Below, piece by piece: positions 46,413 through 55,522 of a stretch of DNA of 64,000 nt. Source of the DNA: Humulus lupulus (Eukaryota > Streptophyta > Magnoliopsida > Rosales > Cannabaceae). The position numbers were made by a program, and so were the translations under genes. Positions within the stretch are counted from its first letter, which is position 1, and each line of letters starts with the position of its first letter. The stretch lies in NCBI RefSeq assembly GCF_963169125.1, contig NC_084795.1, forward strand, positions 144,001,766 through 144,065,765. The letters are read 5' to 3'. The notes under the pieces are model-generated. The model was not told the origin of the DNA. It searched no databases and saw nothing but the letters and a program-made list of their open reading frames with translations.

Positions 46413-47517
46413 GTTGAAATAAATGGCTAAAGGTCACTTAGCCACTCCATTGGGCTCACGCCTAGAGATCCCACGAGACCATAATCTAGGCAGCACTCCC
46501 AAGTGGCTCAAAAGGTCCCTGCCTAGCTGAAGACCCAAGCACCTCGCGCTTAGGAGGGGGCACGTCTCGCACTTCCAATGCCTCGCGTGCCCAGTAGGGG
46601 CACATCTCATGTGCTTGTTGTCCATCACATTCAGTACCCTGCGTGTCCAGTGCCTCACGCGTCGTGCACCTTGGACACCCACCATCTCACCTTGCCTCAT
46701 GTCTCTGCAAGGCCATCATGCCTCACGCCTAGCCACGCACTTCGCACACCACCTCTGCACCCAACACCTCGTTTGGGGGCAACCTTCACAAAGGCACTCG
46801 CGTCTAGACATGAGCCTCGCATGCACCAATAACTTCACTTAAGCCTCTTAGAAGCACATGTCCTGCTGAGGAGGCCCTATTCTATTTAGGGGTAGGTGTC
46901 ACCAGCAAGATGCAATTCATGTATATGTCACAATGGAAACTGCAAGTATCTTACTTAGCCAAATATTGAGAAGCTCAGGACATAGATGCACCCAAGAAGA
47001 GTGATAGCGTGAATGAAATTCACATATAGGTACGAAAGGTACAAACAAGACAAAGGGAACCAAGGTATGCATACGACACCCGTACTCTAAAAGTAGTGTG
47101 CATGGAAAGGACTCCCCCAGCACACCTCTGATGTTCGTATCAAACAAGTGGTGGAGGTACCGCATGGTACAAGACCATGGAAATTTTTGCAGGCCTTTAA
47201 CCATGTACCAGAGTCGATACCATGACCTTCTGCACCATTATTACCTATGCCACAAAATTGACGGTGTACAAATGTACTATCTAGTCCCCTGACACCACAA
47301 CGTATCAGGATCCATTAGAGCTCCACTATAAATACATCCTCACCTTTCAAACAAAGGGATTGGAAAATTCATTGGATACTCAGGCTATTAAGCAATATAT
47401 GAGATTTTACTCCATTGTTGTTCTGTACTTATTTTTCCTCAAGTCCATTCTAAGTTGTTTCTTACTAAGCTTTGAGTTTTCCAACCAAACATTGTTGATG
47501 AGTTCTCACAATCAACA
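46413..47517 (+). mobile_element. Solo LTR K1 (1105 bp)
   Basis: TGTTGAAATAAATGG to CACAATCAACA, with TGTTGA/TCAACA inverted ends and a TATA box TATAAATA at 47337-47344. Shares layout with K2 (CACGAGACCATAATCTAGGCA against TACGAGACATCCTAAAAGGGCA, TATA box, end). The middle (46530-46800) is GC-rich with irregular CACCTCGCG/CCTCGCGTG repeats. The flanking bases (TCCCT, ATCAG) do not match, so the insertion is not confirmed by a duplication. Long open frames across the GC-rich part are a composition effect. Confidence 0.75.
47337..47344 (+). promoter_or_regulatory. TATA box in K1
   Basis: TATAAATA, at the same relative place as in K2 (49325-49332) and L (50115-50122). Confidence 0.55.
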
Positions 47518-47740
47518 ATCAGTTACCTCTGCTCCATAATCCACCCAATTTCTCGTTACATTTTCCAATCCATTATAAAGAACATAGTAAGATGCCCCCT
47601 TGATAAATTGTGATGACATCTCTCTACCGGTTCATTAAATCTCCCCCAAGCAGCATAGAATGGCTCCTTGTGTTGTTGTGAAAACCCCATGAGGTTATCT
47701 TGATGGAGCATTTTTTTTGCACCTCGCAAGTCAAACACAG
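47518..47740 (-). pseudogene. Athila-like element M: gag fragment
   Basis: Minus strand reads GFSQQHKEPFYAAWGRFNEPVERCHHN, which resembles the Athila gag block with a conserved Trp-x-Arg-Phe. After a one-base shift near 47570 it continues FYNGLENVTRNWVDYGAE. It is cut at 47517 by K1 and starts about 80 bases downstream of the primer site, leaving little room for a full N-terminus, so gag is truncated or rearranged. Confidence 0.7.
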
Positions 47741-47820
47741 AACAAAAACATGAGTGAAATTAACGCAAAGAAAGAAAAATCAAATTAGAGTCAAACTAAT
47801 TTTATTGATATTGATAGAAC

Positions 47821-47840
47821 AATCCTTAGCAACGGTGCCA
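47821..47840 (-). other. Primer-binding site of Athila-like element M (tRNA-Asp type)
   Basis: Minus strand TGGCACCGTTGCTAAGGATT closely resembles the TGGCGCCGTTGCC site used by plant Athila elements, with a few substitutions. It lies 6 bases from the CA end of the LTR at 47847. Confidence 0.8.
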
Positions 47841-47846
47841 AATACT

Positions 47847-48422
47847 TGTTGTGGAATTTCAATACGCAAGTATACATAATTGTAACAAGTAATAATAATG
47901 AGAGTAAAGATCGTTCCCACGAGGATTGATTATTAATTAACAACTTTCTCAATTTTAATTCAATTTGGAAATAAATTATCAAGATTTTTGATAAAATTGC
48001 AAGTAAATATGCAAAGATGTAGATTGAATATATTAAACCTCTAGGGTGTTTGATTTCATCAACTAATCCACTCTATTACTACTATCTTCTTCCTATAATA
48101 CAAGCGAGTTTACTAAAGTAAATCATATTCTTTCTCAAGATATAACAATTCAATTGGCATGTGATATTTCTACATCTTTGTGATCATTCTAATAAGAGGC
48201 ATTTAAGAACAATAACTCAAAGGTTACACAAATCATACAGGTATTCTCATCCAATATGTACTTATGATTCTTTAATTATAGCATATCTAATTCCTCCTTC
48301 TCAAATCATGAATCAGAATCATTAATCATGCAAAAGATGGTCAATCATTAACAAGAATTTAGCATATATTAAAGAACTCAATATAGATTTGAAGAAGGAA
48401 TCATAAAATCATCATGGATAAT
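47847..48422 (-). repeat. LTR of Athila-like element M, inner piece
   Basis: Starts TGTTGTGG next to the primer site. Near its inner edge it has the CTCGTGGGAACGATC block (minus strand) seen at LTR ends of such elements. Interrupted at 48423 by K2; pieces continue at 49534-49613 and after 59602. The outer end is not resolved. Confidence 0.7.
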
Positions 48423-48534
48423 TGTAAATGTGGAAATTCCTCCCATATGAATCCTATTCACAAGTGAAGCTCTATACTACGAGACATCCTAAAAGGGCAT
48501 CACATGATGGTGAGGGAGTTGGGATAAGAGGTCA

Positions 48535-48841
48535 CCCTCACTAGGCGAGGGCCTTCGGCCGCTTGCCAATCCAAACTTCACCCTCGCTATGCGAGGGTCC
48601 CCAGCTGGTCGCCCGCGTGCGCCCCGTTCCACCAGGCATCAAGCCCCGCCTGTACTCGGGAGAAGAAGGTCAGCCTCGCTATGCGAGGGTGGGGCTTTGT
48701 TGTGGCATCCGTGCCCCTAGCCTCGCGACGCTGCACCTGGGAGGAGGAGAGGCAGCCTCGCTATGCGAGGGTTCTACCTTGTTGCGACGCCCGAGCCATG
48801 CCTATACCTGAGGGAAAAGGGCACCCTCGCTATGCGAGGGT
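48535..48841 (+). repeat. Array of five CCTCGCTATGCGAGG hairpins in K2
   Basis: CCTCGC-TAT-GCGAGG is a 6-base stem with a 3-base loop. Exact copies start at 48582, 48674, 48756 and 48825; a degenerate copy (CCCTCACTAGGCGAGGG) starts at 48535. Spacing shrinks from 92 to 82 to 69 bases. The spacers are GC-rich and share a loose pattern (GGCCTTGTTGCGACGCCCG, then GGGAGAAGAAGG), so the whole is a diverged minisatellite of hairpin units. Confidence 0.93.
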
Positions 48842-49324
48842 GTGGCCTTGCCATGACGCTCATGCTGCGAACCTCATGTCTATGCGATCCGCATGAGCCG
48901 ACCCTGACCCCTAGCGCCTTGACTTCTCAGGACATGCATAGGTTGAAGCCTCCTTGACATAGGCACGGGATCACTTGGAGGAACCTTGTTGATATGCCAA
49001 ACGAACATGGAGAATTGAACGGGGATTGGTGAGGACGACCAAGTACGGAACATGTGCGCTGACACGGGCCGTACGGTTGTGGAGAGAACAGAGGCACGAC
49101 CCTATGATCTGTGTCTGAGGAGTAGTGGCGGTACGGACCTGTACGAAGGGTAGTGGTGACACCCCCGACCATACGCCAGAGCCGACAGTACTTTGTCCTG
49201 GGCCACGACTCTGACACCATCAGGGTAGACACCACTACGCCCTGAGCCACTACACTATCAGAGTACCTGTGTACGTCCCTGTGGTCTGGGACTTGTTTGT
49301 ATCCTGGGCCAATAGTGCCCCCCC

Positions 49325-49332
49325 TATAAATA
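49325..49332 (+). promoter_or_regulatory. TATA box in K2
   Basis: TATAAATA preceded by a C run, about 200 bases from the LTR end. Confidence 0.55.
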
Positions 49333-49533
49333 GGCTCCAACCCCTCAGGCTAAGGGGTTGGAAAACTGAGTGTATGAGGGGACATTTTAGAAATACATGA
49401 TCTTTGTTCCATTGTTGCTCTGGTTTTTTCTATTGATTGAAGTTCTTTCCTCTTGATTCTAAGTTACCCTTACTATAAAAATCTTAGTTTTCTAACTTTT
49501 AATCGTTGACGAGATTTCACCGTCAACAATAAT

Positions 49534-49613
49534 AATAGAGATCCAAAGTGACTACATCAAAATCCTTGAAAAGATATTTAGTTCATCTTATTAATAAAAG
49601 CATCCATTGAAGT
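49534..49613 (-). repeat. LTR of Athila-like element M, middle piece
   Basis: The 80 bases between K2 and Tat element L, assigned to M's LTR only because both neighbours have target duplications here. Ends with GAAGT, the duplication of L. Confidence 0.5.
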
Positions 49614-50380
49614 TGTTGTACCCCAAAAATACGAGTAGAATTACTCAGCACGGGGTACAGTTAGTAGACAAAGTTATGAAGAAAGTGTGCAGATAGAGCA
49701 TCTAGTTAACTCTAGAGTGAGCAGCTCGAGTCAAACTTGACAGCTTACGACAACCAGATAGTCTGTAGATCGCCTCTTGTGCCAACAACTTAGTTCGAGA
49801 TGCGAGAGAACCAGATGGCCTTCATGAAATTCTGAGCGTGCCCTGTATCAGTTCAGAGTAGTTCCTCGACACCCAGCTCAAAGGAAGTGTTCAACTCGTG
49901 GAAGCCTGATCATGACCCACGGTGAAGGATCCCAAAAGACTCAAAGATTCCTTATATACTCATTAATGGTCAAATATTATTATGTATTTATTACTTGATA
50001 TTGGGGACATAGAATCAATAGACATTGATGTATTTATGTAAATGGGATGTTACCCAAAAATGTATATTACCATATTAATGCACGGCTACCCAAAATTGTC
50101 CAAGAAGAATTCCCTATAAATACAGGGGAGAATGGACAGAAAGGGGGGTCGACATTTTGTTTACTAAAACAATAGTGAAATTGTCACAAACAATTTCACA
50201 TTGAGAACAAAATAGATTAATAGGAGCGACTCGTGGACTAGGTGGATTTTAACCACTGAACCACGTAAAAAGTGTGTGCGTTCTTAATACTTTTTATTTA
50301 TCCAATTACGGTTTAGCAAAAGCCTAATATCTCTATTTTCGAATTTCTTAATCCACTGTTGGTGAAAAACCGTTCTAAAA
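49614..50380 (+). repeat. 5' LTR of element L
   Basis: Starts TGTTGTACCCC. Aligns with 58846-59601 (shared CAGTTAGTAGACAAAG-like start, TATA region, AGGTGGATTTTAACCACTGAACCA). The CGTCAACA end is mutated to CGTTCTAAA. TATAAATA at 50115-50122. Confidence 0.9.
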
Positions 50381-50383
50381 AAT

Positions 50384-50401
50384 TGGTGCTTTCATTGAGA
50401 G
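50384..50401 (+). other. Primer-binding site of element L
   Basis: TGGTGCTTTCATTGAGAG, identical to that of element A, just after the LTR. Confidence 0.88.
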
Positions 50402-50464
50402 AATATTAGGTTCAATTCCCAACGCAAGTTTCACCTAACAGTCACCGTGGTGGTCACCTGACCT

Positions 50465-52710
50465 ATGTGCGACAACGAGACGGAACAACCTGAAGATTAG
50501 GAGGCTCACCGTGTGGCCATCTCCACTGGAGAAGGCTCATCTGCACAACGCCGTCCTGGAAAATAACATGTGGACCAAGACAATGCTGGGAGCTTTGCCT
50601 CACGCCCGCCAAATCCCCATCCTGGGTACCTGATAGCAATCGAGATGGAAAACGCCTAGTTAAGGAGCCATCTTGCCCTGGCTAACAAGCAGATTGATGA
50701 TATCTTGGCTCGATTACCCCCTTCTGCAACCGATGTTAACACCAGAAGGAGGCAAAGTGGGTCCCATAGGTCCCACAGAAAATATCAACCCAATCTTAGC
50801 CACTTTGTCAGAACTGCAACTCTGAGCTCCATACCTTCTTAGTGGATTGATTGAAATACACAACCTGCCAATCCTCACAGGAATTATCAACCTCATGTCA
50901 GTCGGCCTGTTCGAACTGCGACCCCGAGTTACCTACCTTCTGAACGGATCCCACAAAATGCTCAACCTACCAACCCTTGCAGGGACAATCATTCAACTCA
51001 CACTCCCAGAAAATAGCCTGGCCAAATAGGATGAGCTAGGACCGACTCGAGGAGAAGAGACATCCTAGAAAATCCATCCTTGCTGCAGCCAAAACCTCCA
51101 ACACAGAGAAATGAACTGGCACTACTTCCAACCCAGGAAATTGGAGTAGACAAAGGGCGAGCTAATCTGGTGCATCCCAATGGAGCAAGGATAGCTTTGC
51201 CAATAAGTCATCCTCCATCGCCAATTCGGTATCCAACGCCACCTCGCCCACAGAGGAATGTTCTAGGGGATAGCAGGATAAATCCTCCCCCCCTCCCCCC
51301 CCCCCCCCCCCCCTCAGAGGACATTTATATCCCATGGTCTCGTGCTAATAATCAAGGTCCTCGATATCAACCATGAGTTGTAAGCTTCGTGAATGGAAGC
51401 TACTGGACAGAGAGCCAGCGCGGAGGCAGGCATGAGAACGACTTACGGAATCACTTAAGCTCTGAACAAATCCTTCGCTCCGACCCACATTTCAACCTAC
51501 GTGATCATCTGAACTCACAAAGAGGGCACCTAGCTCACCACGATGATTTGAGTGACACTCAGGCCAGGGGAGATCTGTCTATCGTACGTGACAATGGGAA
51601 TGTCTTGCCTAACCAAGCTCAAGCTTGAAGGGATAATAACCCATCTAATGCGTACAATAGGATGGTAGTTGATAATTAGCTCCCGAATAATCTAGACACC
51701 AAGGAACCAACCCTTAAGCAGCTGGTCTTAATGCAAGAACATATGAAGAAACTCCTATCTAGAAAAGGCGTTGATGATTGTGATTCTGATGAAGAGCTTG
51801 AGCCTTTTGCTCCTAACATTGGGGAAACTCTGTATCCTATTGGCTTCAGGATGCCAACCATACCTATATATGATGGAAACATTGACTCGTCCAATAACCT
51901 CGGGACCTTCAACACGTTGATGATGGCCCACAACATCGGGTTCGACTTAAGATGTATATTGTTACCCGCAACATTGACTAGACCAGCCAAGTTGTGGTTC
52001 AATAAGTATAAGAAACATTCAATTACCTCGTGGAAGAAACTTTCTTCTGAGTTTAAGAGGCAGAACCAAGCTACGAAGGAAGCTCGCGTTGAAGTCGATT
52101 CGTTGGCCAACATAAAACAACAGCCTGGTGAGTCCCTGAAGGCATATCTGAACTAGTTCACCAATGTAGCAGCACGAGCTAGGGATGTTGATGACAGCTC
52201 CAAGCTCATGGCTATAAGGACAGGGATCATAGTAGGAGGTGATTTATTGAAAGAACTCCAACAGAAAGGAGTTAAGAGTGTAGATAAAATTCTTAGCTCG
52301 AGCTCAGGAATGGTTAAATCTAGAGGGGGCACAATTTGTTGTCGCAAGAACCAGCCAGCCCCCTGTTCAACCCGCTAGAGCGGTAATGGATGTTGCAGTT
52401 ATACCTCAGCCCGCTACCCAGAATTACCAAGCAGGGAGTAATAAGTGGAAGGAGACTGCTTAGGGCAACCAGAATGGCACTAAATAGAATAAGCCCAGTG
52501 AAAAGTACAAATCCATCTATACTGACCTAACAGATACACGAGAGCGTATCTTCCTGGAAAACTCTAACTTCCTTCTATGGAAGAAGCTTGAGCCCCTAAG
52601 GCACCAGAGGGCGAAGAAAGACCCCACCAAATCCTGCCGATATCACAATGACATCGGCCACAACACTGATGATTTCCATCAACTTAAAAATGAGATTGAG
52701 ACTCATTTTA
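50465..52710 (+). pseudogene. Element L gag remnant
   Basis: Opens near 50465 (MCDNETEQPED then a stop). The N-terminal part (50465-51630) is Pro/Arg/Asn-rich with stops and a C-rich run (about 51287-51312). The capsid domain is readable at 51731-52156: FRMPTIPIYDGNIDSSNNLGTF, LPATLTRPAKLWFNKYKKHSIT, IKQQPGESLKAYLN. The Cys/His motif near 52634 reads CRYHNDIGHNTDDF, with the last Cys changed to Phe. Numerous stops. Confidence 0.85.
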
Positions 52711-52979
52711 GTTGAACCATTAGCCCAATATGCCCGGAATAGAGTAGTTCCCAATCAGCCATCGAGGCAAAACATTCAACCAGCTCAGGAAAATTTTGTC
52801 ACTCAACCCCAGGCTCAACGAAATCATGGAAATCAGATCTCCCCTCCTCCAATAGAAGGGAGGGACATATCCACTATTGTCGGAAGAGCTCATCCAGCAG
52901 GCACGAGTAATGGGGCCCATATGAGGTACATACAAGAGCTTAAAACCCACAATGTTACTGAGTTTCCGGAGCAAAGGAT

Positions 52980-53552
52980 GTCAAAAAAACAACGGTTGGA
53001 GAAATAACCAATCATTTTCACAGAAAAGGACACTAGCCACGTCCAATTCTTGCATAATGATCTGCTGGTGATAATTTTCTAGCTTGCCAATCGAAGAGTA
53101 CGGAGAATACTAATTGATAATGGGAGCTCTATAAACGTGCTATTCAGGTCCACCCTAGAAAAGATGGGGATATCTATAGCCGATCTTAAGGCGACCTCAA
53201 TGACCCTATACGAATTCTCAAGAGAAGGAACAACAGCCATAGAGACGATCGAGCTTGTAGTGACACTGGGAGATGATATTCGAGTTGTTGCTAAAATGCT
53301 CGAATTCATTGTAATTGATTGCCTGGCTGAATACAACGCAATTTCGGGATAACCCACGCTGATGACTTTTGAAGCTATCACCTCAATCCGACATCTAGCA
53401 ATGAAGTTCCCTTTGACCTCAGGTATATGTACTGTAAGAGGAGATCAGCTCGTTACCAGAGAACACTATAGCATTTCTATGAAGGGAAAATCACAACCCG
53501 GGCAGCAAGCGATGGTCATCGTTGATGGGACTGAGGAGCCTCGGGCAACGTA
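52980..53552 (+). pseudogene. Element L protease remnant
   Basis: RRILIDNGSSINVLF (53098 onward) is the active site, with Thr/Ser of DTGSS replaced by Asn. The flap/C-terminal block reads IVIDCLAEYNAISG, then a stop, then the HLAMKFP block. It parallels the protease of A (VVVDCPSTYNAIIGRP). Confidence 0.85.
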
Positions 53553-53899
53553 AATTTCCCATGGGGCAGAAGAACCTCAAGAAGGAAATAATGAGGTCGC
53601 TCAACAGGATGACATTGATCTGAGATTAGGTGAAGACAGGTCTGAGCTCCAAGCATTTTAAGAGCTCGAGGAAATCGATATCAACCCAGAGGTACCTTCA
53701 AGGGTTGTAAAGATTGGAAAGAATCTTGGAGCTGAAAGGAAGAAGGAGTTCGTCGAGTTTTTGAGAAATGAAATGGATGTCTTCGCTTGGTTACATGAAG
53801 ATATGGTGGGAATCAATCTAGATGTTATGATGCATGCTTTGAATCTGAACAAAAATATGACTGCAAAGGTATAGAAATGAAGGCTTTTGGGGAAGAAGT
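53553..53899 (+). pseudogene. Element L reverse transcriptase, 5' part
   Basis: Connection and start of RT (ELEEIDINPEVPSRVVKIGKNL, FVEFLRNEMDVFAWLHEDMVGI, ALNLNKNM). The frame reaches the segment equivalent to RRLLDKERS of A and is cut at 53899 by the Cassandra array. Coding continues after 55172. Confidence 0.8.
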
Positions 53900-54274
53900 T
53901 GTAACGCCCCACATCTCTATGGTTTCTTCCTGGAATGACGACTGGCCTTGCAAACCAACACGAGTCTTTCTAGCATGCTTTGTCCTCACTCGCACGCTTC
54001 CTGGAAAAACTTCCCAGGAGGTCACCCATCATGAGACTACTCCAGGTCAAGCACTCTTAACTTTGGAATTCTCAAGTGATGGGCTATCGAAAAGAAGATG
54101 CATCTTCTTGGCATAGATAGTACCCATCAATCCATTTAAGCCATATTCAACTGTGTAGTCCCATACCTACACAGTCTTAGAATCATCACACTTGACCTTC
54201 CCCAGGCAATGTGGGATTGCACAGCTTTTTACTCGGTCTTTCCCCCTGCGGATCACAGAATTCTGACTATCACA
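53900..54274 (-). repeat. Cassandra LTR 1
   Basis: TGTAACGCCCCAC to GACTATCACA. 5S-derived sequence at 54009-54085 (minus strand). Confidence 0.9.
54009..54085 (-). ncRNA. 5S rRNA-derived segment in Cassandra LTR 1
   Basis: Minus strand shows blocks of the 3' part of plant 5S rRNA: GTTAAG, then GTGCTTG, then GGAGTAGT, then GATGGGTGACCTCC and TGGGAAG. This includes the region of the pol III C box. Copies at 54454-54530 and 54902-54978 retain AAGCGTGCTTG. The 5' third of 5S is much more diverged, so it is a 5S-derived domain, not a functional 5S gene. Confidence 0.85.
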
Positions 54275-54330
54275 ATCACCCCCCTTAGGGGTCTAACGTC
54301 CCTATTGGCCACACTTCTAATGGGGTCAAG

Positions 54331-54342
54331 GCTCTGATACTG
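54331..54342 (-). other. Primer-binding site in Cassandra internal region 1
   Basis: Plus-strand GCTCTGATACTG, the reverse of the iMet site with the terminal bases changed (CA to TG). Confidence 0.75.
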
Positions 54343-54344
54343 TT

Positions 54345-54718
54345 TGTAACACCCCACATCACTATGGTTGCTTCCTGGAATGACGTCTGGCCCTGCAAAC
54401 AAACACAAGTCTTTCCAGCGTGCTTTGTCCTCACTCGCACGCTTTTTGGAAAAACTTCCCAGGAGGTCACCCATCATGAGACTACTTCATGTCAAGCACG
54501 CTTAACTTTGGAATTCTCAAGTGATGGGCTACCAAAAAGAAGATGCATCGTGTTGGCATAGGTAGTACCCATCAATCCATTTAAGCCTCTTCAAACGTGT
54601 AGTCTCATACTTACACAGTCTTAGAATCATCACACTTGACCTTCCCCAGGCGATGTGGGATTGCAAAACTTTTTACCTGGTCTTTCCCCCTGTGGATCAC
54701 GTTATTCTGACTGTCACA
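54345..54718 (-). repeat. Cassandra LTR 2
   Basis: TGTAACACCCCAC to GACTGTCACA; 5S-derived segment at 54454-54530. Confidence 0.9.
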
Positions 54719-54778
54719 ATTACCTCCCCCCCTTAAGGGTTCGACATCCCCGTCGGCCATACTTCTGGCTAGGTCAAG

Positions 54779-54790
54779 GCTCTGATACCA
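54779..54790 (-). other. Primer-binding site in Cassandra internal region 2
   Basis: Plus-strand GCTCTGATACCA, a perfect reverse of TGGTATCAGAGC, two bases from LTR 3. Confidence 0.88.
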
Positions 54791-54792
54791 TT

Positions 54793-55167
54793 TGTAACGC
54801 CCCATGTCACTATGGTTACTTCCTAGAATGATAATTGGCCCTGCAAACAAACACGAGTCTTTCCAGCATGCTTTGTCTTCACTCACACGCTTCTTGGAAA
54901 AACTTCCCAGGAGGTCACCCATCATGAGACTACTCCAGGTCAAGCACGCTTAACTTTGGAGTTCTCAAGTGATGAGCTACCGAAAAAAAGATGCATATTG
55001 TTGGCATAGGCAGTACCCATCAATCCATTTAAGCCTTCTTCAACTATGTAGTCTCATACCTACACAGTCTTAGAATCATCACACTTGACCTTCCCCAGCC
55101 GATGTGGGATTGCACAGCTTTTTACCCGGTCTTTCCCCCTATGAATCACGGGTATCTAACTGTCATA
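54793..55167 (-). repeat. Cassandra LTR 3
   Basis: TGTAACGCCCCAT to AACTGTCATA (the final CA mutated to TA); 5S-derived segment at 54902-54978. Confidence 0.9.
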
Positions 55168-55172
55168 GGAGC

Positions 55173-55522
55173 GATCAGAAGCTTTAGAAGAAGAAGTAGC
55201 TCACTTACTTAAGTGTTGGTTCATAAAGGAAGCAAAATATCTGATTTGGATTGCAAACCCTATTTCGGTCCCAAAGCTCAATTGAAAGAGGAGAACTTGC
55301 ATTGGCTTCTCCGACCTCAAAAAGGTCTACCCTAAGGATTGTTTCCCACTACCTCGAATTGATCAGTTGGTAAATGCAACAACCGATCACGAGCTCATGT
55401 CTTTCATGGATGCATATTCTAGATATAACAAAATCGCGATGAACCCTACAGATCAAGAGAACACTAGCTTCATGACAGATCATAACATATACTGCTATAA
55501 GGTTATGCCATTCAGGCTAAAT
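55173..55522 (+). pseudogene. Element L reverse transcriptase, middle part
   Basis: RT resumes after the Cassandra array: SEALEEEVAHLLKCWFIKEAKY, then KDCFPLPRIDQLVNATTDHEL, FMDAYSRYNKIAMNP (first catalytic Asp kept) and CYKVMPFRL. It is cut by LTR Q just before the segment that leads to the YVDD motif. The rest of RT and the first RNase H were lost. Confidence 0.85.

Larger units (their letters stand above)
48423..49528 (+). mobile_element. Solo LTR K2 (1106 bp)
   Basis: TGTAAATGTGG to CACCGTCAACA with duplication ATAAT at 48418-48422 and 49529-49533 (AT-rich, so weaker evidence than GC-containing duplications). TATA box TATAAATA at 49325-49332. Same length and layout as K1. The end GTCAACA and leader resemble the LTRs of Tat element L, so a Tat-like family is likely. 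Carries the hairpin array at 48535-48841. Confidence 0.8.
53900..55167 (-). mobile_element. Tandem Cassandra-type TRIM array P (LTR-int-LTR-int-LTR)
   Basis: Three LTRs of 375, 374 and 375 bp alternate with two internal regions of about 70 bp. On the minus strand each internal region starts with the iMet site (TGGTATCAGAGC, one copy with a changed start) and ends in a polypurine tract (AAGGGGGGTGATTG-like). The LTRs carry 5S rRNA sequence on the minus strand, the mark of Cassandra elements. Flanking bases GAAGT (53895-53899) and GGAGC (55168-55172) fit a duplication with one change in each copy; RT coding resumes exactly across it. No protein is encoded. Confidence 0.92.

Noticed and set aside
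46434..46842. Open frames on both strands across the GC-rich part of K1
   Set aside because: Overlapping frames in several phases with biased composition (Pro, His, Cys, Arg) and no domain; they arise from GC-rich repeats without stop codons.
48535..48841. Evenly spaced hairpin repeats looking like a CRISPR array
   Set aside because: The spacing varies (92, 82, 69), spacers resemble one another, and the array lies inside a plant LTR with a TATA box. It is a minisatellite, not a prokaryotic CRISPR.
48563..49340. Open frames of 60-137 codons in K2
   Set aside because: They run through hairpin repeats and LTR sequence on both strands, with repeated peptide pieces (YARV, MRG). No conserved protein.
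46413..49528. K1 and K2 as the two LTRs of one element
   Set aside because: The DNA between them is Athila-like sequence on the opposite strand with its own primer site, K2 has its own flanking duplication, and their central cassettes differ.
51287..51312. Long C run as a regulatory or quadruplex site
   Set aside because: A simple homopolymer in a decayed gag; length in the assembly may be unreliable. No supporting context.
53825..54943. Open frames in the Cassandra array
   Set aside because: They recur at the same place in each LTR and are explained by the 5S-derived and LTR sequence.
54009..54978. Functional 5S rRNA genes
   Set aside because: Only the 3' part of 5S is well kept, with substitutions, and all copies lie inside TRIM LTRs.
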